Of a DNA stretch of 64,000 nucleotides, positions 8,938 to 17,326 are shown in pieces (the stretch's first letter is position 1; every line of letters begins with the position of its first letter). Origin of the DNA: Panacibacter ginsenosidivorans (GTDB lineage Bacteria > Bacteroidota > Bacteroidia > Chitinophagales > Chitinophagaceae); contig NZ_CP042435.1 in assembly GCF_007971225.1 (NCBI RefSeq), positions 1 through 64,000 of the forward strand, read 5' to 3'. A model generated the notes under the pieces. It had not been told where the DNA came from. It worked only from the letters and a program-made list of their open reading frames with translations, and made no database searches. The translations under genes and the position numbers were made by a program.

Positions 8938-9966
8938 TTAGTTATATAGATCGCTCCAGGTAATAGTATCTCCGTTTATTTGTGCATGCAGTTTTGCTCT
9001 TTCATCAGTATTGCCAAATGCAGCAATATTGCCGTTCATAGGACTATGCAATATTTCATTCTTTAAAAGAAATGCAGCAGTTGATGGAATAAATTCCTTT
9101 GGATTACTGTAATCAACAAAATAAATTTCTTTTATTTCTTTTTTTTCCATGTTACCTGAATGCAAATAGGAGAGCAGGCAATGCGTATCATCAAACTTGT
9201 ATATCTTGCCTTTTGTAGTAATAAGTTCTGATGCAAATCTTGTATCCATGATTGTCATTTTGCAGAAGTCGCAATTCATTTTTCCAACTTCAATTGCCTG
9301 CGGCTGTGTATTGCATGAGGTAATAGAAATTGCAAACATTACGGCAACTATTCCAGCCATCTTTGAACTCACTTTTAAAACCTTTTTTTCTTTCTTTTTT
9401 AAGATAATGTCATAAAACATTAACGCACCAATTATAACGCCTGTCGCAATAAAGATCCATCCACCTATATCAGGAACAGAATATGCTCCAAAATTCAGCA
9501 GTTGTTTATAACCGATCAATGGCGGCTGATAAGCCATGCCGGGAACTTTGATAGCTGCTTCAGGGTTTAGATTGTGACCATAGTTGTATTCCCATTTCCA
9601 AAAGTCTGTCATAGCAACAACACCAAATACCAGCAATGCGATAAATGAAAAACGCAATGCACGGCTGGTCCCTCTGAATGCAGTAAATATAAACAGTGCG
9701 GCAAAGCCTGCAGTGAGATATGGCAATATTTTGAATTCAAAAAAATCTGCTGCATGTAAGGTCTTCATTCCTATATAATGGTTGAGGCCATTAATGATGT
9801 CAACATCCCCACCCAGTTTGCCGGTATAGATCTGTAATAATAAACCTTCAGGATATTGCGGTGCATCCAGCTCTATTCTCCAGAACGGCATAAACAATAC
9901 ACCAACAAGTGCCAATGCGCAAATAAATATTATCACACGCATCCACAATGGCAACATTTTTTTCAT
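8938..9966 (-). CDS. nosL: Membrane protein fused to NosL copper chaperone domain
   Basis: A 342-residue protein in two parts. Residues 1-190 hold four to five membrane helices (about 10-28, 80-96, 104-120, 166-186) and a long periplasmic loop. A second hydrophobic stretch then ends in a lipobox-like ITSC (Cys218), followed by a NosL domain with MNCDFCKMTIMD, whose Cys232, Cys235 and Met237 fit the NosL copper-binding motif, and FDDTHCLLSYL. NosL delivers Cu(I) to NosZ. The N-terminal part resembles a separate membrane protein seen in clade II nos clusters. The join is either a real fusion or an internal signal anchor. Confidence 0.85.
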   Translation of the reverse strand: MKKMLPLWMRVIIFICALALVGVLFMPFWRIELDAPQYPEGLLLQIYTGKLGGDVDIINGLNHYIGMKTLHAADFFEFKILPYLTAGFAALFIFTAFRGTSRALRFSFIALLVFGVVAMTDFWKWEYNYGHNLNPEAAIKVPGMAYQPPLIGYKQLLNFGAYSVPDIGGWIFIATGVIIGALMFYDIILKKKEKKVLKVSSKMAGIVAVMFAISITSCNTQPQAIEVGKMNCDFCKMTIMDTRFASELITTKGKIYKFDDTHCLLSYLHSGNMEKKEIKEIYFVDYSNPKEFIPSTAAFLLKNEILHSPMNGNIAAFGNTDERAKLHAQINGDTITWSDLYN

Positions 9967-10031
9967 AAAATAATTTTTACTTTTCTTTCAGACCTGTTTG
10001 GTTTTAAAAACCTAACAGCTTTAGATCATGT

Positions 10032-10607
10032 TTATTTTTTAGCAGGCGGCAATAACACTGCATCTATTACATGTATAATACCGTTAGATGCAGGAATAGA
10101 TGCAACAATATGTGCATTGCCATTCAATGTAACTTTACCATCTTTCACACTAACTGTTACATTATCTCCATTCACCATTCCAAGTGTTTGACCGTCTGTT
10201 AAACTTTCTGCTTTTAATGCTGATAGAAAAACATGATACTGTAAAATGTTTTGGAGGTCTGCTTTCTTATCATCTTTCATCAAACCCTCTACAGTGCCCG
10301 CCGGAAGTGCATCAAATGCTGCATTGGTTGGTGCAAAAACTGTAAATGGCCCTGCATTGGAAAGGGATGTTACAAGGTCTGCCTGCTTAATAGCAGCCAC
10401 CAGTGTTGTATGATCTTTTGAGCCCATTGCAATCTTCACAACATTTTTTTCAGACTCATCGTCCTGCACATTTTCCTGTCCGCCTGTTGCAGCCTGCTCT
10501 GTGCTTACTGCTGCTGTTGTGTTTGTTGCATCTTCAGTTGCATTGTTGTTGCAGGAAAAAATTCCTGTGACCAAAGCGAGTGAAAATATTTTTATAATCT
10601 TTTTCAT
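10032..10607 (-). CDS. Fasciclin (FAS1) domain lipoprotein
   Basis: A 191-residue exported protein: lipoprotein signal ending in GIFSC, an Asn/Thr/Ala-rich linker to about residue 55, then one FAS1 domain with TLVAAIKQADLVTSL, FTVFAPTNAAFDALP, ILQYHVFLSAL and NGIIHVIDAVLLPP. The start at 10607 is chosen because the longer open frame runs into a repeat arm. It lies between nosZ and the NosL fusion on the same strand. The function of FAS1 domains in bacteria is mostly adhesion or surface protein contact; a link to N2O reduction is inferred from its place only. Confidence 0.9.
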   Translation of the reverse strand: MKKIIKIFSLALVTGIFSCNNNATEDATNTTAAVSTEQAATGGQENVQDDESEKNVVKIAMGSKDHTTLVAAIKQADLVTSLSNAGPFTVFAPTNAAFDALPAGTVEGLMKDDKKADLQNILQYHVFLSALKAESLTDGQTLGMVNGDNVTVSVKDGKVTLNGNAHIVASIPASNGIIHVIDAVLLPPAKK

Positions 10608-10629
10608 GTTAATTGTTTTGATAGTGAAG

Positions 10630-10859
10630 TTTTTTATGAAACCAACAGCAGGATTGCTATACGGCTGTTGTTGCGTCGCACTCTTGTGCTGTATTGCATA
10701 TATCAGCAAGTGAAAGGTCAAAAGTGAAAAATAAACGTGCAGAAATGTTTTGCTTTTCACCTCTCGCTTTTCACATTGTTCAAAATAGTTCTGAATGTAC
10801 AAGTGAGTGACGCAACCAACGATGCTACAAGTACTATTGCAGGGCTCATAATAAAAAAA
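10630..10859. repeat. Dispersed intergenic element, head-to-head pair
   Basis: Left arm 10630-10689 (subtype A) and right arm 10797-10859 (A/B hybrid core, GTGACGC). The inner region holds inverted short motifs: GTGAAA / AAGTGAAAA on the left and TTTTCAC twice on the right. Confidence 0.8.
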
Positions 10860-10877
10860 CTTTTCAATGAACTTTTT

Positions 10878-10909
10878 AAAAGGAGTAAGTAACTGACTTA
10901 CTCCTTTTT
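10878..10909. terminator. Terminator downstream of nosZ
   Basis: A 13-base stem (AAAAGGAGTAAGT with its complement) around the loop AACTG, with A-run and T-run flanks, so it can act in both directions. It begins 11 bases beyond the nosZ stop. Confidence 0.75.
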
Positions 10910-10919
10910 CTCATGTGTA

Positions 10920-12911
10920 TTATTTTGCTGTACTATCTGCCGGGGGAAGATTTTTACCCGTGCTAAACAAAAGTGGCACATTGCTACCTGCAGCTGAAAC
11001 CCTTACGTAGCCTTGCATTTCCTGGTGCAGTGCACTACAGAAATCTGTACAATACATTGGATAGATACCGGTTTTTGCGGGTAACCATTTTACACTTTGT
11101 GTTTCGCCGGGCATTACAAGTAATTCTCCATTGTTGTTTCCTTTGATGGCAAAACCGTGTGGTATATCCCAATCCTGTTCAAGATTGGTAACATGGAAAT
11201 AAACTTCATCGTCCACTTTAATGCCTTCAATATTATCAGGAGTTATATGAGAACGAATAACGGTCATGTACACATCTACTCTCTTTCCTGTTCTTACCAC
11301 TTTTGTTTCACCTTCACCTTTAGAAACATATGTATTGGCATTGTCTTCTATTTTGAAAAACTTCACACTGTTCTTTTTGATAAGATCTGCGGGACAAGCC
11401 TGTGCATAGTGCGGTTCACCAACAGTTGGAAAGTCGAGTATCAATTGCATCTTATCACCACTGATATCAAATAGCTGTGCACTTTGTGTAAGTTCAGGAC
11501 CAGTTGGTAAATACCTGTCTTTTGTTATTTTGTTATAAGCAATAACATATTTTGCATTAGGTTTTTTAGAATCACCACCGGGCACACACAAGTGACCAAT
11601 AGAATAATAAGTTGGGGCTCTATCTAATACTTTCAAATCTTTTACATTCCACTTTACTATTTCAGAAGAAACAAAGAATGAAGTGTATGCATTTCCCTTG
11701 CCATCAAACTCTGTATGTAAAGGACCAAGACCTGGTTTTGGTACTTCGCCGTACAATGCAGACTGGTACTTAACTACAGGGATACCGCCATAATTTCCTT
11801 CGAAGTCTTTGTTGTTAATGGCAGTTTGTAATTTTTGAAAGCTAAACACAGGAATCAATGCTGCAAGCTTGCCTGAACCAACAATGTATTCACCTGTTGG
11901 ATCAACATCGCAACCGTGTGGAGATTTTGGGCATGGAATAAAATAGCACATGCCTTCAAGACTCTTTGCGTCAAGCATATTAACTTCTGTTTCTATGGTT
12001 GAAGTTGCAGAGTGCGTTTTTTCACTATATATATTGTGGGCATATTTTGTTGTAACCTTTTGCGCCTTGCCTTGTGCCAGATATTCTTCTGCTTTTTTCC
12101 AGTTAACAGCAAGAATAAAATCTTTGTCTTTTTGTGAAGCATTTACTTCAAGTAAAGTGTTTGCCTGTTCGCTGTTATAACAGGAGAAGAAGAACCAACC
12201 TTCTGAAGGTCCTTTACCTGCATGGGCAAGATCAAAGTCAATACCTGGCAAAAGAATCTGGAATGCAATTTTCATGTTACCTGTTGTTTTATCAACGCTG
12301 ATAAAACTTACGGTGCCTTTAAAATTTTGTTTGTAGGTGTTAATAGGCACATCTCCATTTGCATTATCCATTGGTATGCTAAAGCGTGTACCAGCTACAA
12401 CATATTCTGTGTTGGATGTTATAAATGGACTGCTGTGGTTACCTGCACTGTTGGGCACTTCAAGAATTTCATCTGTGCGGAATGTTGAAAGATTTACACG
12501 TGCCACACGTGGTGTGTTGTTGCCGTTTACGAAGATCCAGCGACCATCTATTTCTCCATTTGTTTGAGAAAGTTCTGCGTGGTGAGAATCATCCCATGGT
12601 ATGTAACCATGTGATGTGTTGAGCATGGGTTTTGTTTCTTCGCTATAGCCCCAGCCACTTTCGGGATCTTGTGAGTAAATAGGGATGGTGCGGAACAACC
12701 TGCCGGATGGTAATCCATATACAGCCAATTGTCCGCTAAAACCTCCGGAAACAAAATTGTAGAATTCATCATACTTTCCCGGGGCAACGTATGCTTTTGC
12801 TGCAGCATCGCCACTTACAGCGCTTGCCGCATTTTTAGGTTTACAGGAGTCAAAGCCAAGCAAAGTTGCCAGTGCAACTGTTACTGCCAAACCTGTTTTT
12901 ATTATTTTCAT
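10920..12911 (-). CDS. nosZ: Nitrous oxide reductase, clade II, lipoprotein type
   Basis: Reduces N2O to N2 in the periplasm. The 663 residues begin with a Sec-type signal that ends in a lipobox-like GFDSC (Cys23), with no twin-arginine motif, which fits clade II. The beta-propeller supplies CuZ ligands, e.g. DDSHHAELSQTNGEIDGRW (about 108-126), CYFIPCPKSPHGCDVDPTGEY (in the middle) and GLGPLHTEFD. The C-terminal cupredoxin domain has the CuA motif YCTDFCSALHQEM (about 620-632) with two Cys, His and Met. It lies downstream of a cytochrome c gene and upstream of the accessory genes. No nosR is present, as expected for clade II. Confidence 0.96.
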   Translation of the reverse strand: MKIIKTGLAVTVALATLLGFDSCKPKNAASAVSGDAAAKAYVAPGKYDEFYNFVSGGFSGQLAVYGLPSGRLFRTIPIYSQDPESGWGYSEETKPMLNTSHGYIPWDDSHHAELSQTNGEIDGRWIFVNGNNTPRVARVNLSTFRTDEILEVPNSAGNHSSPFITSNTEYVVAGTRFSIPMDNANGDVPINTYKQNFKGTVSFISVDKTTGNMKIAFQILLPGIDFDLAHAGKGPSEGWFFFSCYNSEQANTLLEVNASQKDKDFILAVNWKKAEEYLAQGKAQKVTTKYAHNIYSEKTHSATSTIETEVNMLDAKSLEGMCYFIPCPKSPHGCDVDPTGEYIVGSGKLAALIPVFSFQKLQTAINNKDFEGNYGGIPVVKYQSALYGEVPKPGLGPLHTEFDGKGNAYTSFFVSSEIVKWNVKDLKVLDRAPTYYSIGHLCVPGGDSKKPNAKYVIAYNKITKDRYLPTGPELTQSAQLFDISGDKMQLILDFPTVGEPHYAQACPADLIKKNSVKFFKIEDNANTYVSKGEGETKVVRTGKRVDVYMTVIRSHITPDNIEGIKVDDEVYFHVTNLEQDWDIPHGFAIKGNNNGELLVMPGETQSVKWLPAKTGIYPMYCTDFCSALHQEMQGYVRVSAAGSNVPLLFSTGKNLPPADSTAK

Positions 12912-12972
12912 ATTGATCGTTTTAGATATTAGTGATGTTATTATTAATTGCGCAATGATGTGCTAAGCGCTG

Positions 12973-13023
12973 AAGAGTGCGACGCAACAAGTGTTACATA
13001 GCATTGCAGCAGGGTTCAAAAAC
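12973..13023 (+). repeat. Dispersed intergenic element, single arm
   Basis: Subtype A core GAGTGCGACGCAAC at about 12974-12987 with tail AGGGTTCAAAAA just before the cytochrome c stop codon. No partner arm. Confidence 0.7.
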
Positions 13024-13026
13024 ATT

Positions 13027-13509
13027 TTACTTTACACCATCATTTTTGCGCATGAATTCTAAAAGATGTCTTGCGTCATCATCGGAAAGATTTTGGTTTG
13101 GCATTCTTACCAAACAAATTTCAAGCTGTGCCTGCGCTGCAGGATCTTTATCTATCATTGCATCTGTGTTGGTCACGAAATTCATGATCCATTCAGGCGC
13201 ATGTCTTGAAGTAACACCAGACCAGCCGGGACCAACCAGTTTTTCAGTGGTGAGTTTGTGACAGGCAGAGCATTTTACATCATAAACTTTTTTACCTGCA
13301 TCAGCCATTGTTGCATCAAGCGTTGCACCAATATCAACTTTCGTAAACTTGCCTTCGCCTCTTTTGGGATCGTACGAAGGATTTGCACTGTTATCAGTTG
13401 CACTTACTGCATCTGAATTTGCAGTTGTATTTGCATTGTTTTCTTTTGTACCACCGCTGCAGGCATATAATAAGAAGCCTGCGATGAATATGCCGAATAC
13501 CTTTTTCAT
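13027..13509 (-). CDS. Cytochrome c lipoprotein, probable NosZ electron donor
   Basis: A 160-residue monohaem cytochrome c: lipobox LYAC (Cys17), an Asn/Ala/Ser-rich linker, haem motif CSACH (about 80-84) and a Met ligand in VRMPNQ. The start at 13509 fits the signal peptide better than a longer one at 13617, which would cross two operator dyads. It is upstream of nosZ on the same strand, so it most likely passes electrons from the quinol or cytochrome pool to NosZ. Its promoter carries an FNR-type dyad at class II spacing. Confidence 0.88.
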   Translation of the reverse strand: MKKVFGIFIAGFLLYACSGGTKENNANTTANSDAVSATDNSANPSYDPKRGEGKFTKVDIGATLDATMADAGKKVYDVKCSACHKLTTEKLVGPGWSGVTSRHAPEWIMNFVTNTDAMIDKDPAAQAQLEICLVRMPNQNLSDDDARHLLEFMRKNDGVK

Positions 13510-13539
13510 AATTTGTGTTTTGAGTTTGATTTTGGAGTA

Positions 13540-13582
13540 CAAGATTAGAACAGGAAATAGCTTGAGGATATGATTGCAATCA
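13540..13582 (-). promoter_or_regulatory. FNR-type dyad plus -7 element for cytochrome c/nos
   Basis: Dyad TGATTGCAATCA at 13571-13582 sits in a perfect 16-bp palindrome (13569-13584). Minus-strand -7 TAATCTTG at 13540-13547 has one mismatch. The centres are 33 bp apart, the class II spacing. Confidence 0.7.
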
Positions 13583-13604
13583 TAAAACACAAAAAATTGA
13601 TACA

Positions 13605-13647
13605 TGATTCTTGTCATATTTTATGCTGATTTATTTTGAAAAATTTG
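13605..13647 (+). promoter_or_regulatory. FNR-type dyad plus -7 element for the Crp/Fnr gene
   Basis: Dyad TGATTCTTGTCA at 13605-13616 (one mismatch) and -7-like AAAATTTG at 13640-13647 (one mismatch), centres 33 bp apart. With the neighbouring dyad it gives each divergent gene its own site and suggests autoregulation. Confidence 0.55.
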
Positions 13648-13685
13648 CATTTAATATGATATAAGCAATTTTATCCGGCGTTTAC

Positions 13686-14279
13686 ATGATACAACAAGAC
13701 CTGTTACTTGCATGGGGCGGAACTTTTAGAAAGTATGAAAAGAATCAGCCTATTTTCTTTGAAGGTGATAAGCCTTTATTTTATTACCAGGTAATGGAAG
13801 GAACCGTGCGTATGGCTAATATCAATGATGATGGCAAAGAGTTTATACAAGGAATATTTAAAAAGGGAGAAAGTTTTGGTGAGCCTGTTTTGTTTTTGGA
13901 TGAACCATATCCTGCAACTGCAATTGCAAACGAAGCATGTGTGGTGATGCGCATAACCAAAGAAAATTTTTTGTACATACTCAAAGAATATCCTGATATA
14001 CATTTAAGTATTACCAGAATACTTGCGGCACGCATTTATAATAAATCAATCCTTTCAAAAGAAATTGCAGGTGAAACGCCTGAGCACCGAATAAAAACCA
14101 TGTTGCATTTATTGAAGCAACAAAATAATTGCAGAAATAATGAGCCTTACAAAGTAGAATTATCAAGACAGCAAATTGCAGACATGACGGGGCTTCGCAC
14201 GGAAACAGTAATACGCATTATGCGTAAACTACATGAGCGTGGTGAATTGCATATAGAAAAAGGAAAAGTTTTTTTATGA
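13686..14279 (+). CDS. Crp/Fnr family transcription regulator
   Basis: A 197-residue regulator: cNMP-type jelly roll (about 15-120, with GEPVLFLDEPYPATAIA), a dimer helix, and a Crp winged HTH (QQIADMTGLRTETVIRIMRKL). The recognition helix has Glu and Arg in TETVIR, as in CRP/FNR proteins that read TGA half-sites. There is no N-terminal Cys cluster (only two Cys in all), so it is not a classic 4Fe-4S FNR; haem or another ligand, or none, are options. Divergent from cytochrome c-nosZ with two dyads between. It is the best candidate for direct control of nos and for the wider TGAT-N4-ATCA regulon. Confidence 0.92.
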   Translation: MIQQDLLLAWGGTFRKYEKNQPIFFEGDKPLFYYQVMEGTVRMANINDDGKEFIQGIFKKGESFGEPVLFLDEPYPATAIANEACVVMRITKENFLYILKEYPDIHLSITRILAARIYNKSILSKEIAGETPEHRIKTMLHLLKQQNNCRNNEPYKVELSRQQIADMTGLRTETVIRIMRKLHERGELHIEKGKVFL

Positions 14280-14339
14280 TACCAGCTCTTCCACTTCGTA
14301 GCATCAACTGTTGCGTCGCAATCCTTTAATCTGTATAAC
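14269..14339 (-). repeat. Dispersed intergenic element, single arm
   Basis: Reverse-oriented arm: tail TTTTTATGATACC overlaps the Crp/Fnr stop codon, and core GTTGCGTCGCA is at about 14310-14320. The distal part of the core has decayed. Confidence 0.65.
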
Positions 14340-14365
14340 ATTTGGCGACATACAAGAAAAAAATT

Positions 14366-15583
14366 ATGAAGCAGTTTTCTTTATCAACCTGGATGAAAAT
14401 TCCATTTCTTAATTTATTGATCGTAAGTTTTATTGGAATTATTTTAAGATACAAAATCGCATTCGCTTTACCCTTTGTTGATCAAAAATTTTTACTGCAT
14501 GCACATTCTCATTTCGCTTTCTCAGGCTGGCTTTCGCAATTGTTGATGGCTTTTATTGTTCAATACCTTCAAAGCAAAAAGAGAGACCTTGATTTGCGAA
14601 AATATAATGCGCTGCTTTGGATAAACCTTATCAGTGCTTATGGTATGCTCTTTTCTTTTCCATTTGAGGGTTATGCTGCCGTATCAATTTCATTTTCTAC
14701 ACTATCTGTGTTTGATGCCTACGTATTTGCATTCGTAGTTTGGAGAGACCTGAATAAGTTACCGCTAAAAAGTATCAGTCATTACTGGTTTAAAGCCGCA
14801 TTAGTATTCAATGCAGTTTCTTCGCTTGGCGCATTTGCTTTAGGGTACATGATGGCAAATAAGATCGCATCGCAGGAATGGTACCTGGCGGCAGTTTATT
14901 TTTTCCTGCATTTTCAATACAACGGCTGGTTCTTCTTTACAGCGATGGGTTTGTTAATACAGTGGTTAATTGATCGAGACATTGCAGTAAATACAAACTC
15001 ATCAAAAAAAATGTTCTGGTTATTTTTTGCCGCATCAATACCTGCTTATCTTCTTTCTGTTTTATGGCTGCCTATGCCTTTATGGCTTTATGTTTTGGTC
15101 GTTGCTTCGGGAGCTGCACAAATAATTGGCTTTATTATGTTGATTAAGCATATAAAACAGCATGCAACAGACATTACAAATATCATAAGCAACCCGGTGA
15201 AATGGCTATGGATATTGAGTTGCATAGCACTTGGTATAAAATTATTATTGCAGGCAGGATCAACTATTCCTTCATTAAATATGGTGGCTTATGGATTCAG
15301 GCCTATCGTTATAGGTTATCTGCACCTTGTATTGCTGGGTGTGCTTTCTATTTTCTTAATTGGGTACTTTCTTACTATAACCAAAATAGAATATTTGTCT
15401 ATATTGAAAAAAGGGTTGATCTTATTTGTCTCCGGTATTATTATCAATGAAATATTATTAATGCTGCAGGGTGTTAATGGTATAATGTATAATAACATTG
15501 CTTATATTAATTATTTTTTATTGTCTGCAGCGGTGATCATGTTTTTGGGCTTGGCATTTATAAACAGGTACATCTGGAAATAA
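14366..15583 (+). CDS. Polytopic membrane protein, oxidase subunit I-like, function unknown
   Basis: A 405-residue protein of about 12 hydrophobic segments. The second region carries a His-rich HAHSHFAFSGWLSQ, and further His lie in FFLHFQYNGWFF and IGYLHLVLLG, a distribution reminiscent of haem-binding subunit I of haem-copper oxidases and NO reductases; a full Cu-binding set is not obvious. The start at ATG 14366 is preferred to a TTG at 14342 that lies at the end of a repeat arm. It follows the Crp/Fnr regulator of the nos genes. A role in quinol or NO chemistry is a guess from position. Confidence 0.55.
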   Translation: MKQFSLSTWMKIPFLNLLIVSFIGIILRYKIAFALPFVDQKFLLHAHSHFAFSGWLSQLLMAFIVQYLQSKKRDLDLRKYNALLWINLISAYGMLFSFPFEGYAAVSISFSTLSVFDAYVFAFVVWRDLNKLPLKSISHYWFKAALVFNAVSSLGAFALGYMMANKIASQEWYLAAVYFFLHFQYNGWFFFTAMGLLIQWLIDRDIAVNTNSSKKMFWLFFAASIPAYLLSVLWLPMPLWLYVLVVASGAAQIIGFIMLIKHIKQHATDITNIISNPVKWLWILSCIALGIKLLLQAGSTIPSLNMVAYGFRPIVIGYLHLVLLGVLSIFLIGYFLTITKIEYLSILKKGLILFVSGIIINEILLMLQGVNGIMYNNIAYINYFLLSAAVIMFLGLAFINRYIWK

Positions 15584-15586
15584 AAC

Positions 15587-15650
15587 TGATCTCTATCACC
15601 CAAACTGTTCACTTCCGTCAGTTTTATGCATTTTTTATTTGATCAATTTG
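15587..15650 (+). promoter_or_regulatory. FNR-type dyad upstream of the AI-2E family gene
   Basis: Exact dyad TGATCTCTATCA at 15587-15598. A -7-like TCAATTTG at 15643-15650 is 54 bp away, one base off the usual spacing, and would leave a very short leader. The dyad is firm, the promoter weak. Confidence 0.4.
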
Positions 15651-15660
15651 CACCGGTAAA

Positions 15661-16695
15661 ATGATGAAACTTATTACACAACCAGGCTGGCCAGTTTTAA
15701 GATATTTGCAGATCATTCTTTTTTCTGCTATTATATTATATTTTGGTAAAACACTTTTTATTCCGCTTTTTTTAGGCTTGTTGATTGCTATTGTTATGTA
15801 TCCCGTATGTAAGTGGTTTGAAAAGCATGGATGGAGCAGATACCTTGCTATTGCTGCCTGCCTGCTGATAATAACGCTTCTTTTTTCTTCATTATTTATA
15901 TTACTGGCATGGCAATTAAATGTATTTAGCGAGGATGCACCTGCTATACTTAGCAAACTGGAAGTATCAGTTCAGCAAATGCAGACCTGGATGAGCAATA
16001 ATATTGGGGTAGCCACTGATCTGAAAAATAACTGGGTTGAAAGATTTTCCGGAACGATCGGCAGTGTGCTGCAATCAACACTTCAAACAACGATCAATAC
16101 GTTGTTTATTCTTTTTCTTACCCCTGTTTATACTGCTTTGTTTATGTATCACCGCAAAACTTTTGTTCAGTATATCAAGTTGATAACACCAGGTAATTAT
16201 CAGCACCAACTTGATAATATCCTGCAGCAAACAATACACACTTATTTTAACTACATAAAGGGAATGGTTTTAGTGTACCTTATAGTTGGTATACTTAATA
16301 GCATTGGCTTATTTGCATTAGGGGTAAAACATCCCGTACTTTTTGGAATGCTTTGTGCCATTATGACCATCATTCCTTATATCGGTATTTTTATAAGCGC
16401 TTTATTGCCTATATCAGTAGTGTGGCTGGAGACAGGAAATATCCTGTATCCGGTGGGAGTGATTGCTGTATTTTCTTTTGTTCAATACCTTGAAGCTAAT
16501 GTAATTTTTCCAAAAGTGGTAGGCACGCAATTGCATGTAAGTACATTTGCTATGTTGGTCGCAATTATTGCAGGTGGTATTGTTTGGGGTGTATCGGGAA
16601 TGATACTGTTCATTCCGTTTGTAGCCATTCTTAAGATCATTAGTGATAATATTGAAGAGTGGAAACCAATTAACGTGCTGTTAAGTCGCAGGTAA
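15661..16695 (+). CDS. AI-2E family transporter (PerM-like permease)
   Basis: A 344-residue membrane protein with the family layout: two N-terminal helices (about 14-45), a third at 60-80, an extended soluble stretch (about 85-150), a helix at 155-172, then paired helices from about 205 to 325 with PYIGIFISALLPISVVW. The family includes TqsA-type exporters and other permeases with varied or unknown cargo, so the substrate cannot be told from sequence. It is a single gene in the survival region with an exact FNR-type dyad about 68 bp upstream. Confidence 0.8.
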   Translation: MMKLITQPGWPVLRYLQIILFSAIILYFGKTLFIPLFLGLLIAIVMYPVCKWFEKHGWSRYLAIAACLLIITLLFSSLFILLAWQLNVFSEDAPAILSKLEVSVQQMQTWMSNNIGVATDLKNNWVERFSGTIGSVLQSTLQTTINTLFILFLTPVYTALFMYHRKTFVQYIKLITPGNYQHQLDNILQQTIHTYFNYIKGMVLVYLIVGILNSIGLFALGVKHPVLFGMLCAIMTIIPYIGIFISALLPISVVWLETGNILYPVGVIAVFSFVQYLEANVIFPKVVGTQLHVSTFAMLVAIIAGGIVWGVSGMILFIPFVAILKIISDNIEEWKPINVLLSRR

Positions 16696-16764
16696 TATTA
16701 TAAAACTATTATAGCTTTTCTATTTTTTGACTTTCTCAATTATGAGCACAGTCAATCTTTTGGC

Positions 16765-16807
16765 TGATGGTGATCATAAGTAAAGACTGTGATGCTGGGT
16801 AGATTTG
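16765..16807 (+). promoter_or_regulatory. FNR-type dyad plus -7 element upstream of the 16834 gene
   Basis: Exact dyad TGATGGTGATCA at 16765-16776 and exact -7 TAGATTTG at 16800-16807, centres 33 bp apart (class II). One of the clearest examples in the window. Confidence 0.72.
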
Positions 16808-16833
16808 TTATAATAAGAATTCAAATTTAGACA

Positions 16834-17283
16834 ATGCTAGGAACACTAAATGAAACGCAAATCAATAATGTACTTTCCAGCCAGGTGATTGGAAGAGTGG
16901 CTTGTACAGATGGCAAACAGCCTTATATTGTACCGGTAACCTATACTTATGACGGATCATACATTTATGGGCAGACGAATGAAGGCATGAAGCTGAATAT
17001 ACTTCGTAAAAATCCGAATGTATGTTTTGAAGTGGATATGATGACAGATATGCGGAACTGGCAGAGTGTGGTTGTATTAGGAAAATTTGAAGAGCTGAAA
17101 AATAAAGAAGCTGATGAAGCCCGTGAGGTATTATTCGGTCGCGTTTTTTCATTAATGACAAGCAGCACTATACATGTACATGAACATGCAGCCACAGGTA
17201 AAGTAGATGACAGTACAAGAGTTAAACACGTGATGTACAGAATAAAAATAAAAAAAGTTACTGGCAGGTTTGAAAAGCAATAG
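16834..17283 (+). CDS. Pyridoxamine 5'-phosphate oxidase family protein (FMN-binding split barrel)
   Basis: A 149-residue split-barrel protein. The N-terminal ILSSQVIGRVACTDGKQPYIVPVTY segment and the later PNVCFEVDMM and WQSVVVLGKFEEL are typical of small flavin-binding PNPOx-like proteins, which may reduce nitro compounds, quinones or act as F420/FMN-linked enzymes. A paralogue is at 34512-34967. Related proteins are common in hypoxia-induced sets. It has its own promoter with an FNR-type dyad. The true substrate is unknown. Confidence 0.85.
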   Translation: MLGTLNETQINNVLSSQVIGRVACTDGKQPYIVPVTYTYDGSYIYGQTNEGMKLNILRKNPNVCFEVDMMTDMRNWQSVVVLGKFEELKNKEADEAREVLFGRVFSLMTSSTIHVHEHAATGKVDDSTRVKHVMYRIKIKKVTGRFEKQ

Positions 17284-17326
17284 AATAGTTGAGTTGCTAT
17301 TGATAAGGTGCATACAAGCTAATAAC

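Noticed and set aside
10608-10802. A longer start for the fasciclin protein at 10802
   Set aside because: The extension runs through a repeat pair; the lipoprotein signal begins at 10607.
13510-13617. A longer start for cytochrome c at 13617
   Set aside because: It would cross two operator dyads and place the signal peptide internally.
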